Part shown: piece after piece, positions 10,137 through 20,534 of the stretch | Position numbering within the stretch: position 1 is the stretch's first letter | Layout: every line of letters starts with the position of its first letter | Assembly: GCA_014904845.1 (NCBI GenBank) | Contig: MU119243.1 | Coordinates: 186,001 to 250,000 of the forward strand | DNA: 64,000 nt | Origin: Acephala macrosclerotiorum | Lineage: Eukaryota; Ascomycota; Leotiomycetes; Helotiales; Mollisiaceae | Direction: 5' to 3' | Position numbers and translations under genes: made by a program | Notes under the pieces: model-generated | The model's input: only the letters and a program-made list of their open reading frames with translations | Database searches by the model: none | What the model was told of the DNA's origin: nothing

Positions 10137-12382
10137 ATGGATTCGGCTTCAAGTGATACTTCTGATGTCTTGGAACACAGCCCAGTATCTACGAACCCTT
10201 CTACACCTCCAGCAACGAGCTCGATAGATCTGCCGAAACTTGCTCGCGAGTCAGCTACAGAGATCTTGCCAGCTGTGAAGGCAAGGAATATCTGCTGTGT
10301 TGGTGCTGGTTATGTTGGTATGTAGCTCCTTCCCCAAGCCTGCTTTCTCGAGAGCAATGTTCCAAGAAATGGTCACTCTCTGTTCATATGATGGGCTTTG
10401 CCAAACTGCAAGATGTACATCATGGCGTTGACTGACTTTACTTCCTACAGGTGGACCAACAGCTGCTGTTATTGCCTTCCACAACCCCAACATTCGGGTC
10501 ACAGTTGTTGACAAAGATGCTGGCCGTATTCGAAAGTGGAATTCACAACATCCTCCCATCCATGAGCCAGGTCTTAACGAGATCGTTCGCGTTGCCCGCG
10601 ATGGAACAAATGCCACCACTGTCTCTGTGGAAGGAGACTTCACAGTTGAGATGCCGGCTCGCAAGCAGAATCTGTTCTTCTCGACGGATGTCGCCAAGTG
10701 TGTCTCGGAGGCTGATATCGTCTTCTTGAGCGTCAACACTCCTACCAAAATGAGCGGTATTGGCGCCGGTGCTGCTACGAACATGGTAGCACTTGAGGGT
10801 GCTACTAGAGACATTGCCATTGCTGCCAAGCCTGGTGCTATCATTGTTGAGAAGAGCACTGTTCCTTGCAGAACAGCTCAGATTGTCCGCGATACTGTAA
10901 GTGGCAACACCCATTCTGCTATCATACATCAGGTACTAACTCCTCACTAGCTTGAAGTCCACAGACCTGGTGTCCCATTTGAGATTCTCTCAAACCCCGA
11001 GTTCTTGGCTGAAGGTACTGCTATCAAAGATCTCCTCAACCCAGATCGTATCCTCATTGGAAGTTCTCGAACCAAGACCGGCCTTGCTGCAGCAGCATCC
11101 CTTGAAGAGGTCTACTCTGCTTGGGTCGATCGCTCAAGAATCGTGACCGTCAACCTCTGGTCATCCGAACTCTCAAAGCTGGTGGCCAACGCCATGCTTG
11201 CACAACGCATCAGCAGCATCAACACCGTCAGCGCCATCTGTGAGAAGACCGGCGCCGATGTTGATGAGATCGCCAAAGCCATTGGTCGTGACGCACGGCT
11301 CGGTTCTAAATTCCTGAAAGCTGGTCTCGGATTCGGAGGTTCCTGCTTCAAGAAAGATATCCTCTCCCTCGTCTACCTCGCCCAAACGCTTAACCTCGAA
11401 GAAGTGGCCGATTACTGGATGCAAGTCATCACCATCAACGAGTTCCAGCGCAACAGATTCGTCAAACGTGTTGTCGCTAACCTTCATGGAACACTCATCG
11501 GTCGCAAGATCAGTATCCTCGGATACGCTTTCAAGAAAGACACCAGCGATACGCGAGAATCGCCCGCTGTCGAGGTCGTCAAGTCACTACTTGCTGATAA
11601 CCCATCTGAGATCGCCATCTTTGACCCCCGATGCAATCCAGAAGATGTAAAGGATGAGATCAAGCGTCTTTTCGCTACCACCGGTCTCAAGCTTCTCAAG
11701 CCTGATGGCCCCATCGAAGGCAAGTTTCCTTCCCCCCCCCCCAATCAGTCATCTATACTAACATGAATACAGTATACAAAGATTCTTACGAAGCCTGCCG
11801 CGACTCGAGCGCAGTCCTCATCCTCACCGAATGGGACCAATTCCGCTACCCACCCCTCAAAGAAAAAGACTCCATCTTCCACAAAGACGCTCCCTCCGCT
11901 CCCACCAAACCCACACTCGGCCGCACCCCCTCAGAACTCGATATCCTCCACATGATGACTTCATCCCGACACACCCAGCCCTCCTCCTCCTCCCTCACTT
12001 CCCCCTCATCTTCTACACCTCAATCAGACGGCACCGAACTTGCATCTCCACTCTCCACCGATCCATTAAATAGGTATCTCCCCGAGCCAGCTTGTGCAGA
12101 GGGATGCAGAGATTGCGAGAGAGGACAAGTGGAAGAGGTGATTGCGAATGAAAATATTGAGTGGGAGAGGATCGCGTATAGTATGCGGAAGCCAAAGTGG
12201 GTTTTTGATGGGAGGGGGTTGGTTGATGTTGAGGGGATGGAGAAGTTGGGTTTCCGGGTGGAGGTTATTGGGAAGGCGGCTGGGGGGAGTAGGTCGAGGT
12301 TGCATGGTGAGTCGCTCCTTCTTTTTAATCGTGGTGTGAGAACCTGCTAACTTTGGATTTAGGGTTTGATGCCGATAGATGA
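10137..12382 (+). CDS. UDP-glucose 6-dehydrogenase
   Basis: Cytosolic NAD-dependent enzyme oxidising UDP-glucose to UDP-glucuronic acid in two steps. Exons 10137-10317, 10451-10896, 10951-11719, 11773-12306 and 12363-12382 give 649 residues. Seen in order: Rossmann motif CCVGAGYVGGPTAA (about 55-65), HEPGLNEIV, SVNTPTK, EKSTVPC, SNPEFLAEGTAIKDL, the catalytic cysteine in GFGGSCFKKD (about 341), GYAFKKDTSDTRESPA and ILTEWDQF. Introns are 133, 54, 53 and 56 bp; the third starts with GC (GCAAGT...ACAG). A serine/proline-rich insertion of about 100 residues (about 490-590) splits the C-terminal UDP-binding domain between WDQF and IEWERIAYSM; the usual fold resumes with KPKWVFDGRGLVD. The adjacent GT2 synthase points to a polymer-making pathway. 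The last exon adds only HGFDADR and is the least certain part. Confidence 0.92.
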
Positions 12383-12603
12383 AGATTTGATCGGAAAAGA
12401 CTCTGGAGAGGAGGTAATGGGACGAATAGATTGGATTGGTGCTGGAGTTGGATTAGATTGGCCATTTCCTCTTGTTCCATTTCTTCTTGGCTGGGCCTCT
12501 CATATTATCTCTATCATCCCTAATCTCTAATATAATTTCCTTAAGTTGTACAGCTTCGCGCACGACTTCTCGATTTCAAAACCCAAGAATCGTCGGTCTA
12601 TAT

Positions 12604-12915
12604 TCAGCTATATCTCAAACTTTCGACATGCACCGGTCCATTTCTCCATTCTTTAATCATCTTCCTCGACTTACTCCCGCTCCTCCCCTGCCATGCACCC
12701 GCAGAAATCGCAACCACGGCCCCCAGAACGCCAAAAATGATTGTAAGAATATCACCTTTGCTAAGTCCTCCACCTCCGCTATTTCCGTTATTCGTATTTG
12801 CATTGGAGATTGAGGATGATCTAGGCTGACTCGAAGATCTAAAAGAGGGACTCGAACTCGTAGGGACAGAAGTAATCGATAAAAGAACTATCCCATCCCA
12901 GCGTGGCGTAAGCAT
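12604..12915 (-). CDS. Possible single-pass membrane protein (hypothetical)
   Basis: Unrecognised. The minus frame has a serine/asparagine-rich stretch (SNANTNNGNSGGGGLSKGD), one membrane span (ILTIIFGVLGAVVAISAGAW) and a short basic cytosolic tail (RSGSKSRKMIKEWR). This layout is common in small fungal plasma-membrane proteins, often with an upstream exon carrying a signal peptide. A candidate upstream exon and donor lie near 12990-13020, but I could not fix them. The ATG at 12915 may be internal. Confidence 0.35.
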   Translation of the reverse strand: MLTPRWDGIVLLSITSVPTSSSPSFRSSSQPRSSSISNANTNNGNSGGGGLSKGDILTIIFGVLGAVVAISAGAWQGRSGSKSRKMIKEWRNGPVHVESLRYS

Positions 12916-14780
12916 TCATTCACCTCTTTCATCTGCTCACCTCACCTCAAGACACCCAAAACGCAAACCTAACAATGGTAATCAGCAACAAGCTCGACCT
13001 ACAGCTCGGAGGAGGTGGTGTGGTTGCTCCGGCTGAGGTGGGCGTCTGAGAGGTCCGCTCTGCACCGTTGTGTTGCTTTTTGTTAGTGGGTGTGTGTCTG
13101 AGTATTCGAAGAGAAGGGAGGTGGGGAAGAGGGGAAGAGGGAGGAGGGGTAAAGGAGGGGTAAGATATCAGGCAGATGTTTTCAGAGCAAGAGAGATCGC
13201 CGAAGATGTTTCCTCTGCCATTGGACTCGAAACAGAATTTTGCAGTCTCGGAGATTCATGAAGCCAGGTGCTGAATCCATCGTTATAGCTTCAATGTCTC
13301 CTCCGACTGCCATTGCAGTGAGAAGCAGGACGGTGAGCGAGAGATAAGACCTAAGTTCCGTCTTGAATTAGCAACTTGGTGTGTAGCGGAGAGCGAGCGA
13401 CGGAGAAAGAAGAGAAAGACGGGCAAGAGACAGAATGACGCAGGAAGAGGAGGAAGGGGAAGAAAGGAGAACGATACGCGCTTCAACAGTCACACATGAC
13501 TAGGCTGCGTAAACACCGCCCTCAGGGGGCGAGGCATCACCACTGGGAAGCCTCATCCGACGCCTTATGCGCTTGGCAATCAAATCGAACTATTTGTCAC
13601 GCTCTGGCGGCCTCGTTCATGCGTGGTGGTCAATTTCAAGGGGGAAGTTCCAGATTTAACCCAAAAAGAAAAGCTCAATGCCAAAGAGAGTTAGGTTGTG
13701 GCAGTGGATGACAATAGAGATTCTTAGCATGGAAAGAGCTGAGGCGTGTTGTCGAGATTTGCAAATTGCCAAAGAGCATTGCTAACGAGTATTTAAAGTA
13801 AGATGGATTTGTGGCGAGAAACCCCTCCTCTCGCACTGCCTAACGTAGTAAGTACGTGCAAGTGAAAGTTGTCACGTGCAGAGCAAGGCACAGCCTGGAA
13901 ATGCCCTAATCCTGATCTTACTGTATGTACTAGCCTTCCCTCTGATACCGGTAGACACTTGAATTATCGAAAGGCATCAGCTTTGAAGAACTTAAAGTAA
14001 AGAGCATAGATTCCTGGAAGCAGGTAAAACACGCCTTTCAACCGCCCCTCCACATTACCATTATAATCTCAGACGACAATTTTGCCTAGCAAAGTCCACT
14101 TCCGTCTTTGGACCGGAGCAGTCGCTGCTCTAACCCGAGCCAAGCCCTGAGCCCTGAGCACGCTAATGAGTCAGCTGGATTTCACTTAAGGGGATCCTGT
14201 TCCAGCCTCCATGCGAATCGGGTCGAGTTCTTATGTTATCTATCTATAGAATTTCACAGATCCTGTTGTCTGTCCGTTCTCGCTCCCCTGTCACATTTAT
14301 AAGCACCAGGGTTCACTGCTGAACTGCTTTGGTCCACTTAATACTTCTTACTGCAACAGCTCGCCATTTAATCTGCTGGAATAGGGTACGTGTGACGGCA
14401 CGTAAGAGATATAGGCTCGGATAAGTCGGGTGAGACGTGATGTCCGGATCTCCTAGATATTGCATTTTTGCGAAGGATCTAAAGCTAAGGAGAGAAGAAG
14501 AGAAGATAGAGGAGAGACGACGCGTCTCATATATATACAGAGGGCCCGTCACGTGTAGCGCTTCCTGAGCCTGGCTCAGGAGGGCTTGTCATATGAAAGT
14601 GAGGTGACAGAATCGTCACAGTACCCGCAATTGTGCTGGCCTAAAACATATTCCAAAATATGCATATTTGTGACAGCTCGATCACTCAAAAGACTTTGTT
14701 CGTCTCGGACTTGCGCAAGTAGACGTTTTAATACCTGCGCAGTTAGTATAATGATACGGGTAATCGTCAAACTATTCTAG
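12916..14780. other. Gene-poor interval left of the AT-rich block
   Basis: No intact gene recognised. Purine-rich and GC-skewed stretches occur at 13085-13160 and 13380-13470. Short open frames have no motifs. Composition becomes AT-rich from about 14,780. Confidence 0.5.
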
Positions 14781-15415
14781 ATTTAAACAAGCGACGCGAA
14801 TCTTTTAAACCTTGAACGCTAATTCGCTAAAGCTTGTCAATCACAGTAATACGATTTTAGCATTAATACGAAAATCAAAAGATGAGATTATTTTTCGAAA
14901 ATTTTTTATTTTTTTAATTACGCGTAATATAAATAAAATATTTACATCGAAAAATTCGATTTAAAATTATTTTTATTTTCTATTAACGTTGTTTCGTCGT
15001 CAAAGTAATCGTTATCGATCAATGCGCGTTCGAACTTATTATCGATTTCGTTCGATTCGTTTAATTCGATAATTTTTTTACGCGCAATTAATATATTTAT
15101 TTTAATATCGAGAAAATTAAATAAATCGAGTATTTTAACGTTTTTAAAAGTTTTCAAATAATCGTTATTAGTTTTTGATTTTTTGATTTTCGATTATATT
15201 TGTTCTCTATAAAAATTCGAAATAATCGATTGAACGTATTAATAATATTCAATAAATAAATTTTCGTTTTTTGCAAATTAATTAAATTTATATAAAGTAT
15301 TTATTAATTTATTTCAATAAATCTTTTTATAATAAATATTATTTAATCAAATTTTTCGTCGTTTTTTAATAATTTGTATTATTTTTTTTGAATTATTTAA
15401 TAAATTTATTACGTA

Positions 15416-15418
<3 letters not shown>

Positions 15419-15511
<93 letters not shown>

Positions 15512-15521
15512 NNNNNNNNNN

Positions 15522-15558
<37 letters not shown>
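15419..15558. repeat. Poly-T tract interrupted by a 10-N assembly gap
   Basis: About 93 T, then 10 N (15512-15521), then 37 T. True length is unknown. A homopolymer this long is probably an assembly or gap-closing artefact around a real poly(dT), possibly the poly-A tail of a retroelement on the minus strand. Confidence 0.9.
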
Positions 15559-15559
<1 letters not shown>

Positions 15560-17511
15560 ATTATTTGCTTTTTGCGAGTATTAATTACTATTATTTTTTT
15601 ATTTTTTATAGTTTTTTTTTATAATTTTTTCGTTTCGTGCGAATAATTTCTTTTTTTATGCGATCGTACAATTTTTTTTGATAAAAACGATTAATTTGAA
15701 TTTTGATTACGAGTTTTTTTATTAATTTTTTATTACTTTTAAATGTACGTAATATAATAAGATTTTCTTGAATTATTTTTTTATATAATTTTTCGTAAAT
15801 AAAATTACGATAAATTATAATATTTGTATAATATTTAAACGTAAATTGTATATTTTTAAAAAAAAACAATTTTCGTTTTAATAAAAATAAATAGTAGAGT
15901 ATATTTCTTTTTTTGATCTATAATTTTAAAAACTTCGAATATTATTATTTTCGTAAAAATTGAATTAATATTTTAAAAAATGAAATTTGTTTTGTAAAAC
16001 GCGTTTTAATACGTAGATTTTTTAAAAATTTGATTGTAAATTTTTTATTAATAATTTAAAAAATCGATTTTTTTTAAAGATTATATTTTTAAAACGCGTA
16101 ATATTATTAATAATTTGATTATAAAAATGTTTATAAATCTAAAAATAATCAATATTAAAAAATTGTATAATATATATTAAATATACAAATAAAATTTAAT
16201 AAATAATATTATTATTTTTGTAATATTTTTGAAAATCGTAATTATAATATATAGAATATTTATTACAAATAAATAATTTATATTTGCTTTTTGTTTTATA
16301 TTTAATATATCGATCGAAATATTTGATTTAATTTAATGTATTTTTATTATTAATATATTCTATTTTTATCGTATTAATAAAAATATTATTATTAAAATCG
16401 TTATTGTATTAATTGTTTATATATTATATTATCGTAAAAAAAAAAAATCGAAATCTCGTATTTAATAAAGAAAATACAATATATTATTGTAATTAAATTT
16501 TTGTTTTTAAAATTTGTAATAAAAATTTTTTTGTATTTCGTTCGATTTTATCGTACGAGAATTAATTCGTTTTTATTTATATTGAATTAATTTTTATTAC
16601 AAATATTAAATTTTATAATATTTTTTTATATATTTTTAAATTATTGTATTATATTATTTATATTATATATTGTTTTTTTTTTTGTCGCGATCGATTGTAA
16701 TTTACGTTTTTCAAACTCAAAATATCGTAAATAAAAACGTATTATTTAATTAAAATAGAGATTTTTAATTTGATTTTCGTTTTTATTTTTTAAAATTTTT
16801 TTTATCGTTTTTTCGATATTTTAATATTTACAATTAAATTCGCGACGTTCGTAATTATTAATATAAACTATTAAAATAGTTTTTTATTTATTTGTAATTA
16901 ATTTATTATATTTTTTATTCGAATTATTAGTAAATATATTATTCTTTTATCGAATCAATTACTAGTACGAGATTTTATATTTTTTAATTAAATCGATTCA
17001 ATTTAAATTCGACGCAATCGCAAACTTTTCAATAGTTTGTATTATACGTTTTTCAACGTTTGAATCGTATTTTGAAAACATATTGTAAATATAATAATAA
17101 TTTAAAGAAAACGCGTTTTCTCGTAATAAAAAAAATTGTATTAATACTAAAATCGTATTAGTAGAGTGTATAATCTTTAGTCAATTAAAGATCAAAGTTT
17201 AAAATCAAAGACTAAAATTGTGCAATCTATTTATAGTATACGATTACACGTTCGATACTTTTCAAATACAAAATTTCTTTATACGAACTATGCTTTAATC
17301 AGTTTGTTAGTAGTTAGTAATTGCAAATGTAGTTTCGAAAGATAATTACGAGTAGAGTATATTTTTTTTTATTGAACTTTTTTTAGTATATAATTAGTAT
17401 CGCAAATTGCGAGTTATAAATATTATAATAGTATTTCTAAACAAAATCCGAGAAATATTACATTTTTTACTACTTTTAAATTTAGTATCGAGCGATTTTA
17501 TATTTATAATA

Positions 17512-17943
17512 GTGCAATTAATTAGTGCGAATTTTTGATTTTTATTGAAAATTAAAATAAAATTATATAATTTAAATTTGTTTATAATATTATTAAAAAA
17601 AATTTAATTTAAAATATAAATTAATAATAATAATAATATAATTATAAAATAAATAAATAAAAAATTAATATAATTAATAAAATTTAATAAAAAAAATTTA
17701 ATTTATATTAATTAAAATATTAAAATTATTATAATTTTATATATATATATTTTTAATTATTTTTTTTAATTATTTTTTAAAAATATTTAAAAAAATAAAT
17801 ATAATTATAAATAAATAATTTTGTTTATAAAATTATTAATTTATATTTTAAATTAAAATATTAATAAAAAAAAATTTTTTAATAAATTTTTTAATTTTTT
17901 TTTAATTTTAATAAAAATTAAAAATTCGCATTAATTAATTGTA
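17512..17943. mobile_element. RIP-decayed inverted-repeat element (MITE-like)
   Basis: The left end starts TGCAATTAATTAGTGCGAAT. The right end, read on the other strand, starts TACAATTAATTAATGCGAAT, and similarity continues for about 45-50 bp (TTTTGATTTTTATTGAAAAT against its AT-converted copy). The differences seen are mostly G/A transitions. The interior (about 17570-17920) is almost pure A/T and partly self-complementary. Total length is about 430 bp. No target-site duplication could be fixed. Confidence 0.6.
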
Positions 17944-18211
17944 TCGCTATACTTAATATGTATAAGCTTAAAAAAGACGAATTAATAAAACTAAAGCATT
18001 GGTCATACTACTTAATTTTATGGATCTCAAAGCTTGAAAAAATCTTGGTTCGTGGATCTCCGAAAGTCGTAAAAGCAGCAAGTATATTCCTAGCTCCCAG
18101 ATCCCGATAACCAACAGCGGCCTCCACGGCCACGGTAGAGAATTGGGCATTCGACCTGGAGCCCGGGATGGAGCGCCATGATATATATATTTAAACAAGC
18201 ATAAGGCTGTC

Positions 18212-18330
18212 ACATACGACCATAGACTGAGGAGAATTGGGCATCCCGTCCGCTCTGCCATACACAAGCCTCAGATCGGCAGATTAGTAGTTGGGTGGGT
18301 GACCACCAGCGAATACCTGCTGTTGTATGT
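18212..18330 (+). rRNA. 5S ribosomal RNA (divergent variant)
   Basis: 119 nt beginning ACATACGACCATAGACTGAG and ending in CTGTTGTATGT, followed by a T5 run (18330-18334) as Pol III terminator. The internal control region contains TTAGTAGTTGGGTGGGTGAC and CACCAGCGAA, the strongly conserved fungal 5S core. Helix I pairs ACATACGAC with GTTGTATGT. Compared with the common fungal 5S as I recall it, substitutions in helix II (CTGAGG with CCTCAG) and in the GCAG/CTGC stem keep pairing, which argues for a folded, once-selected variant rather than random decay. Dispersed single 5S genes of several sequence types are normal in Pezizomycotina. It lies about 200 bp from the RIP block. Confidence 0.88.
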
Positions 18331-19338
18331 TTTTGGAATTTTTTGTGAAGCGAAGCCAACCTTTGTGGCCACTGTTTCCACAGCGGCATGCATTCAGGGT
18401 TTAGCACTTCGTCTCCGGGATGTATCTTCCAAAAGACAGGGGTAGCTTTTTGCAGTGTCGCCATATAAAAACCCCTGAAGTTTGGCAGAAGATACACCCA
18501 AGTATCTTTCCTTAAACACTTAAAATTGTGCCTCCTCTTGTCTATGCCTCATCTTGTTAATTGTTTTGAAATTTTGTGCCTGCTCGATCTATAGGTTGAG
18601 AATTAAACCCCTGGACCCCTATATTGTAAGTTTATGTGAGAAAGAAATAGAATGTTCTGGTTCAACTTCACGGACTCCAGGAACTTAAGGACTCGAATTT
18701 TTGCTCGCACGCTCGTGTTTCTAGAATCTATGTTGGGAGAAGAATTTGCCTTAAGCTCAAAACGAATTATTTTTAGAGGGATCCCATTTGGGTTCCTAGG
18801 GAGCCGACTTCGTCCCTTTGAATATAGTCGTATAGAGTTAACAACTTTCGCACGACATAACCGAATAGTATATAGATTATAATTAGTCACCGAGAAAGAG
18901 AGCAAGAACGTGACTGGGCACCCTGAGCAGAGCGGCGACGCTAACTAACCGTATTCGAAGCGAAATGGAAAAAGTGTCGTCCGGAATTACCAAAGGCATC
19001 TCAACATCACAAACACAAATTGAAAGAAAGAAAGATATAAAGAAACAATTCATTCTAGTGGTCTATGTTCTATGTGCCCAAGCCAGTCTAGAGACAGCTC
19101 AGTATACAACACAACCTAGAAAGAAAATTCTTATCATCGTGAAATCCATGCAATGCACTACCACGCCTCACTATCACTCAACGCCCGCACCCCAGGAAAC
19201 TCCCCAAATGAGTTGTCTCATGCCATCTACAAATATAATCAGTCAAACCTTTCTCCAGAAAGTAAAGGGGGGGAGAACTAACCAATACCAATGCAAAACC
19301 AAAGCAAGATGCGCAAATTCCCAAGCAGCAAAATCCAA
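18331..19338. other. Interval right of 5S gene; no supported gene
   Basis: Overlapping open frames at 18603-18905 (both strands) lack motifs. A 13-bp word, GAGAATTGGGCAT, occurs within the 5S gene (18232-18244) and again upstream (18138-18150). Composition is intermediate AT, compatible with an old repeat remnant. Confidence 0.45.
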
Positions 19339-20534
19339 TCATTGTGTGACATCAATTCCCAAAGGACCACCAGTGCAAGTGAATTGGAACAAGCAACTCT
19401 GGTAGTTGCCATTCCAAATTCCAGCATTGTCGCTAATGCAGCCTGAGCCCACCGGAAAGGTGATGGTCTCGTAGGCATACCTGATGATTGGCTGTCCTGC
19501 CCAGCTGAGGTCTACGAGTGGCCAGTCCATCTCGATGGAGTATTTTAGCATTGAATCCATGCTCAAGTGATCTGTTACCACGCTTGTCAGTTCCATGCTG
19601 TCTTAAAAAAAAACTATGTGAACGAGAAAGCAGAGGAGACGCAAGATAACTTACCATGCATGTTGACTCGAACGCCGGCAAGCACATCGCAGTACGAGCT
19701 ATAGAGGACGACCTGAACCATCTCAGTCGTAGCCTCTTGAGTCACTTGCAACACGCACTGGTGTTGTGCGGTGCCGTAGCAGGAGATAGCACCATTAGGA
19801 TCCTCTTGGCCTGGATGGGTGTTGATTTGGCGAGAAATCAGGGCAGTTGGGTCGCGAGCATCAATGGTGACAGGTGAATCGCGAGCCTTGTTGCCGGCTG
19901 CGGTAGGGTCTCTGCAGTTGAATGGGATTAAACAGCTGGTATATGCGCCATGAGTGAATTCATAGCTAAGACAGATGTTGTTCTCAACAGGCAGTCCCCA
20001 AGATGATCCTGCATATTGTCCAACTGGAGTGCGGGCCCAGTCATTATTGAGCCAATCGATTTCGATAGACCAACGAAGTTCGGAATCGAGACTGTAATGT
20101 TCTTTGAGGTAATGTTAGTTCTGGCGTATGCGTATGCAAGAGGGTTGGTCGTGGGGAGGAAGAAGGGAAGCGGAGAGACGCGACAAAGGGAGAAGCAAGA
20201 CGCGAAACACACCTCCAACAGTACCCTGTCCAGTGCCAAGCACATTGCACGCGTTGTCAAAGACAGTGAATCCAGCACCTCGAGAGGGATTTTGGCTTGA
20301 TCGCAACCAGCAAGCATTGGGAATACCAGTGAAGATGCAAGTAATTTGGCCATCTGCATCTGGGGTGCCACCGCGAGCAACGAGTTGGGTGTTTATGTCT
20401 CGAGCATCGATACTAGATGTTTTTGGGGAGGCAACGACGTCGACAGGACCAGAGGTAGGAAGCGCAAGGGTACCAAGAGGGGAGAGAGTAACGAAGAGGA
20501 TTAGGAGGAGGATTGATTTGATGTTGAAAGCCAT
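19339..20534 (-). CDS. Secreted protein with two copies of an unrecognised cysteine-containing domain
   Basis: Exons 20534-20213, 20101-19655 and 19601-19339 (introns 111 and 53 bp) give 343 residues. A signal peptide (MAFNIKSILLLILFVTLSPL..., cut near residue 24-25) is followed by two matching units. Unit A (about 40-172) runs SSIDARD, ITCIFTGIPNACW, NACNVLG, LDSELRWSIEIDW, NNICLSYEFTHGAYTSCLIP. Unit B (about 184-338) runs VTIDARDPT, ISCYGTAQHQCVL, SYCDVLAG, LDSMLKYSIEMDWPLVDLSW, SGCISDN, NYQSCLFQFTC. Matching cysteines, the linker IDARD and the (L/K)xSIExDW motif sit in the same order, so the repeat spans the whole mature protein. No cell-wall enzyme motif is seen and no family is recognised. 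The third-exon acceptor could instead be a later AG; the one chosen is TTTAAG before ACAGC. The product is probably extracellular with several disulfides. Confidence 0.82.

Larger units (their letters stand above)
14790..17990. repeat. RIP-mutated AT-rich block (decayed repeats)
   Basis: About 3.2 kb of extreme AT richness between normal-GC flanks. Surviving cytosines are almost all in CG dinucleotides (for example TTCGTCGT, ATCGATTTCG, CGCGTTCGAAC), while CA, CT and CC are nearly absent and TA/AA/TT dominate. This is the expected result of C-to-T mutation of non-CG cytosines on both strands, as RIP does to repeated DNA in Pezizomycotina. A residual minus frame at 14942-15157 (with RKKIIELNESNEIDNKFER and DNDYFDDETTL) may be a transposon-protein relic, but the family is not identifiable. 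The block includes a poly-T tract with an assembly gap and an inverted repeat at its right side. Confidence 0.88.

Noticed and set aside
11173..11487. Minus-strand frames antisense to the UGDH and GT2 genes (also 7374-7673 and 7674-7967)
   Set aside because: Typical mirror frames of GC-rich third positions in confident plus-strand genes.
15388..15624. Open frame of poly-phenylalanine
   Set aside because: It is the poly-T tract and the N gap read in frame.
18603..18905. Overlapping open frames on both strands after the 5S gene
   Set aside because: No motif, and neither has supporting splice sites or leader; AT-rich remnant sequence can leave such frames by chance.
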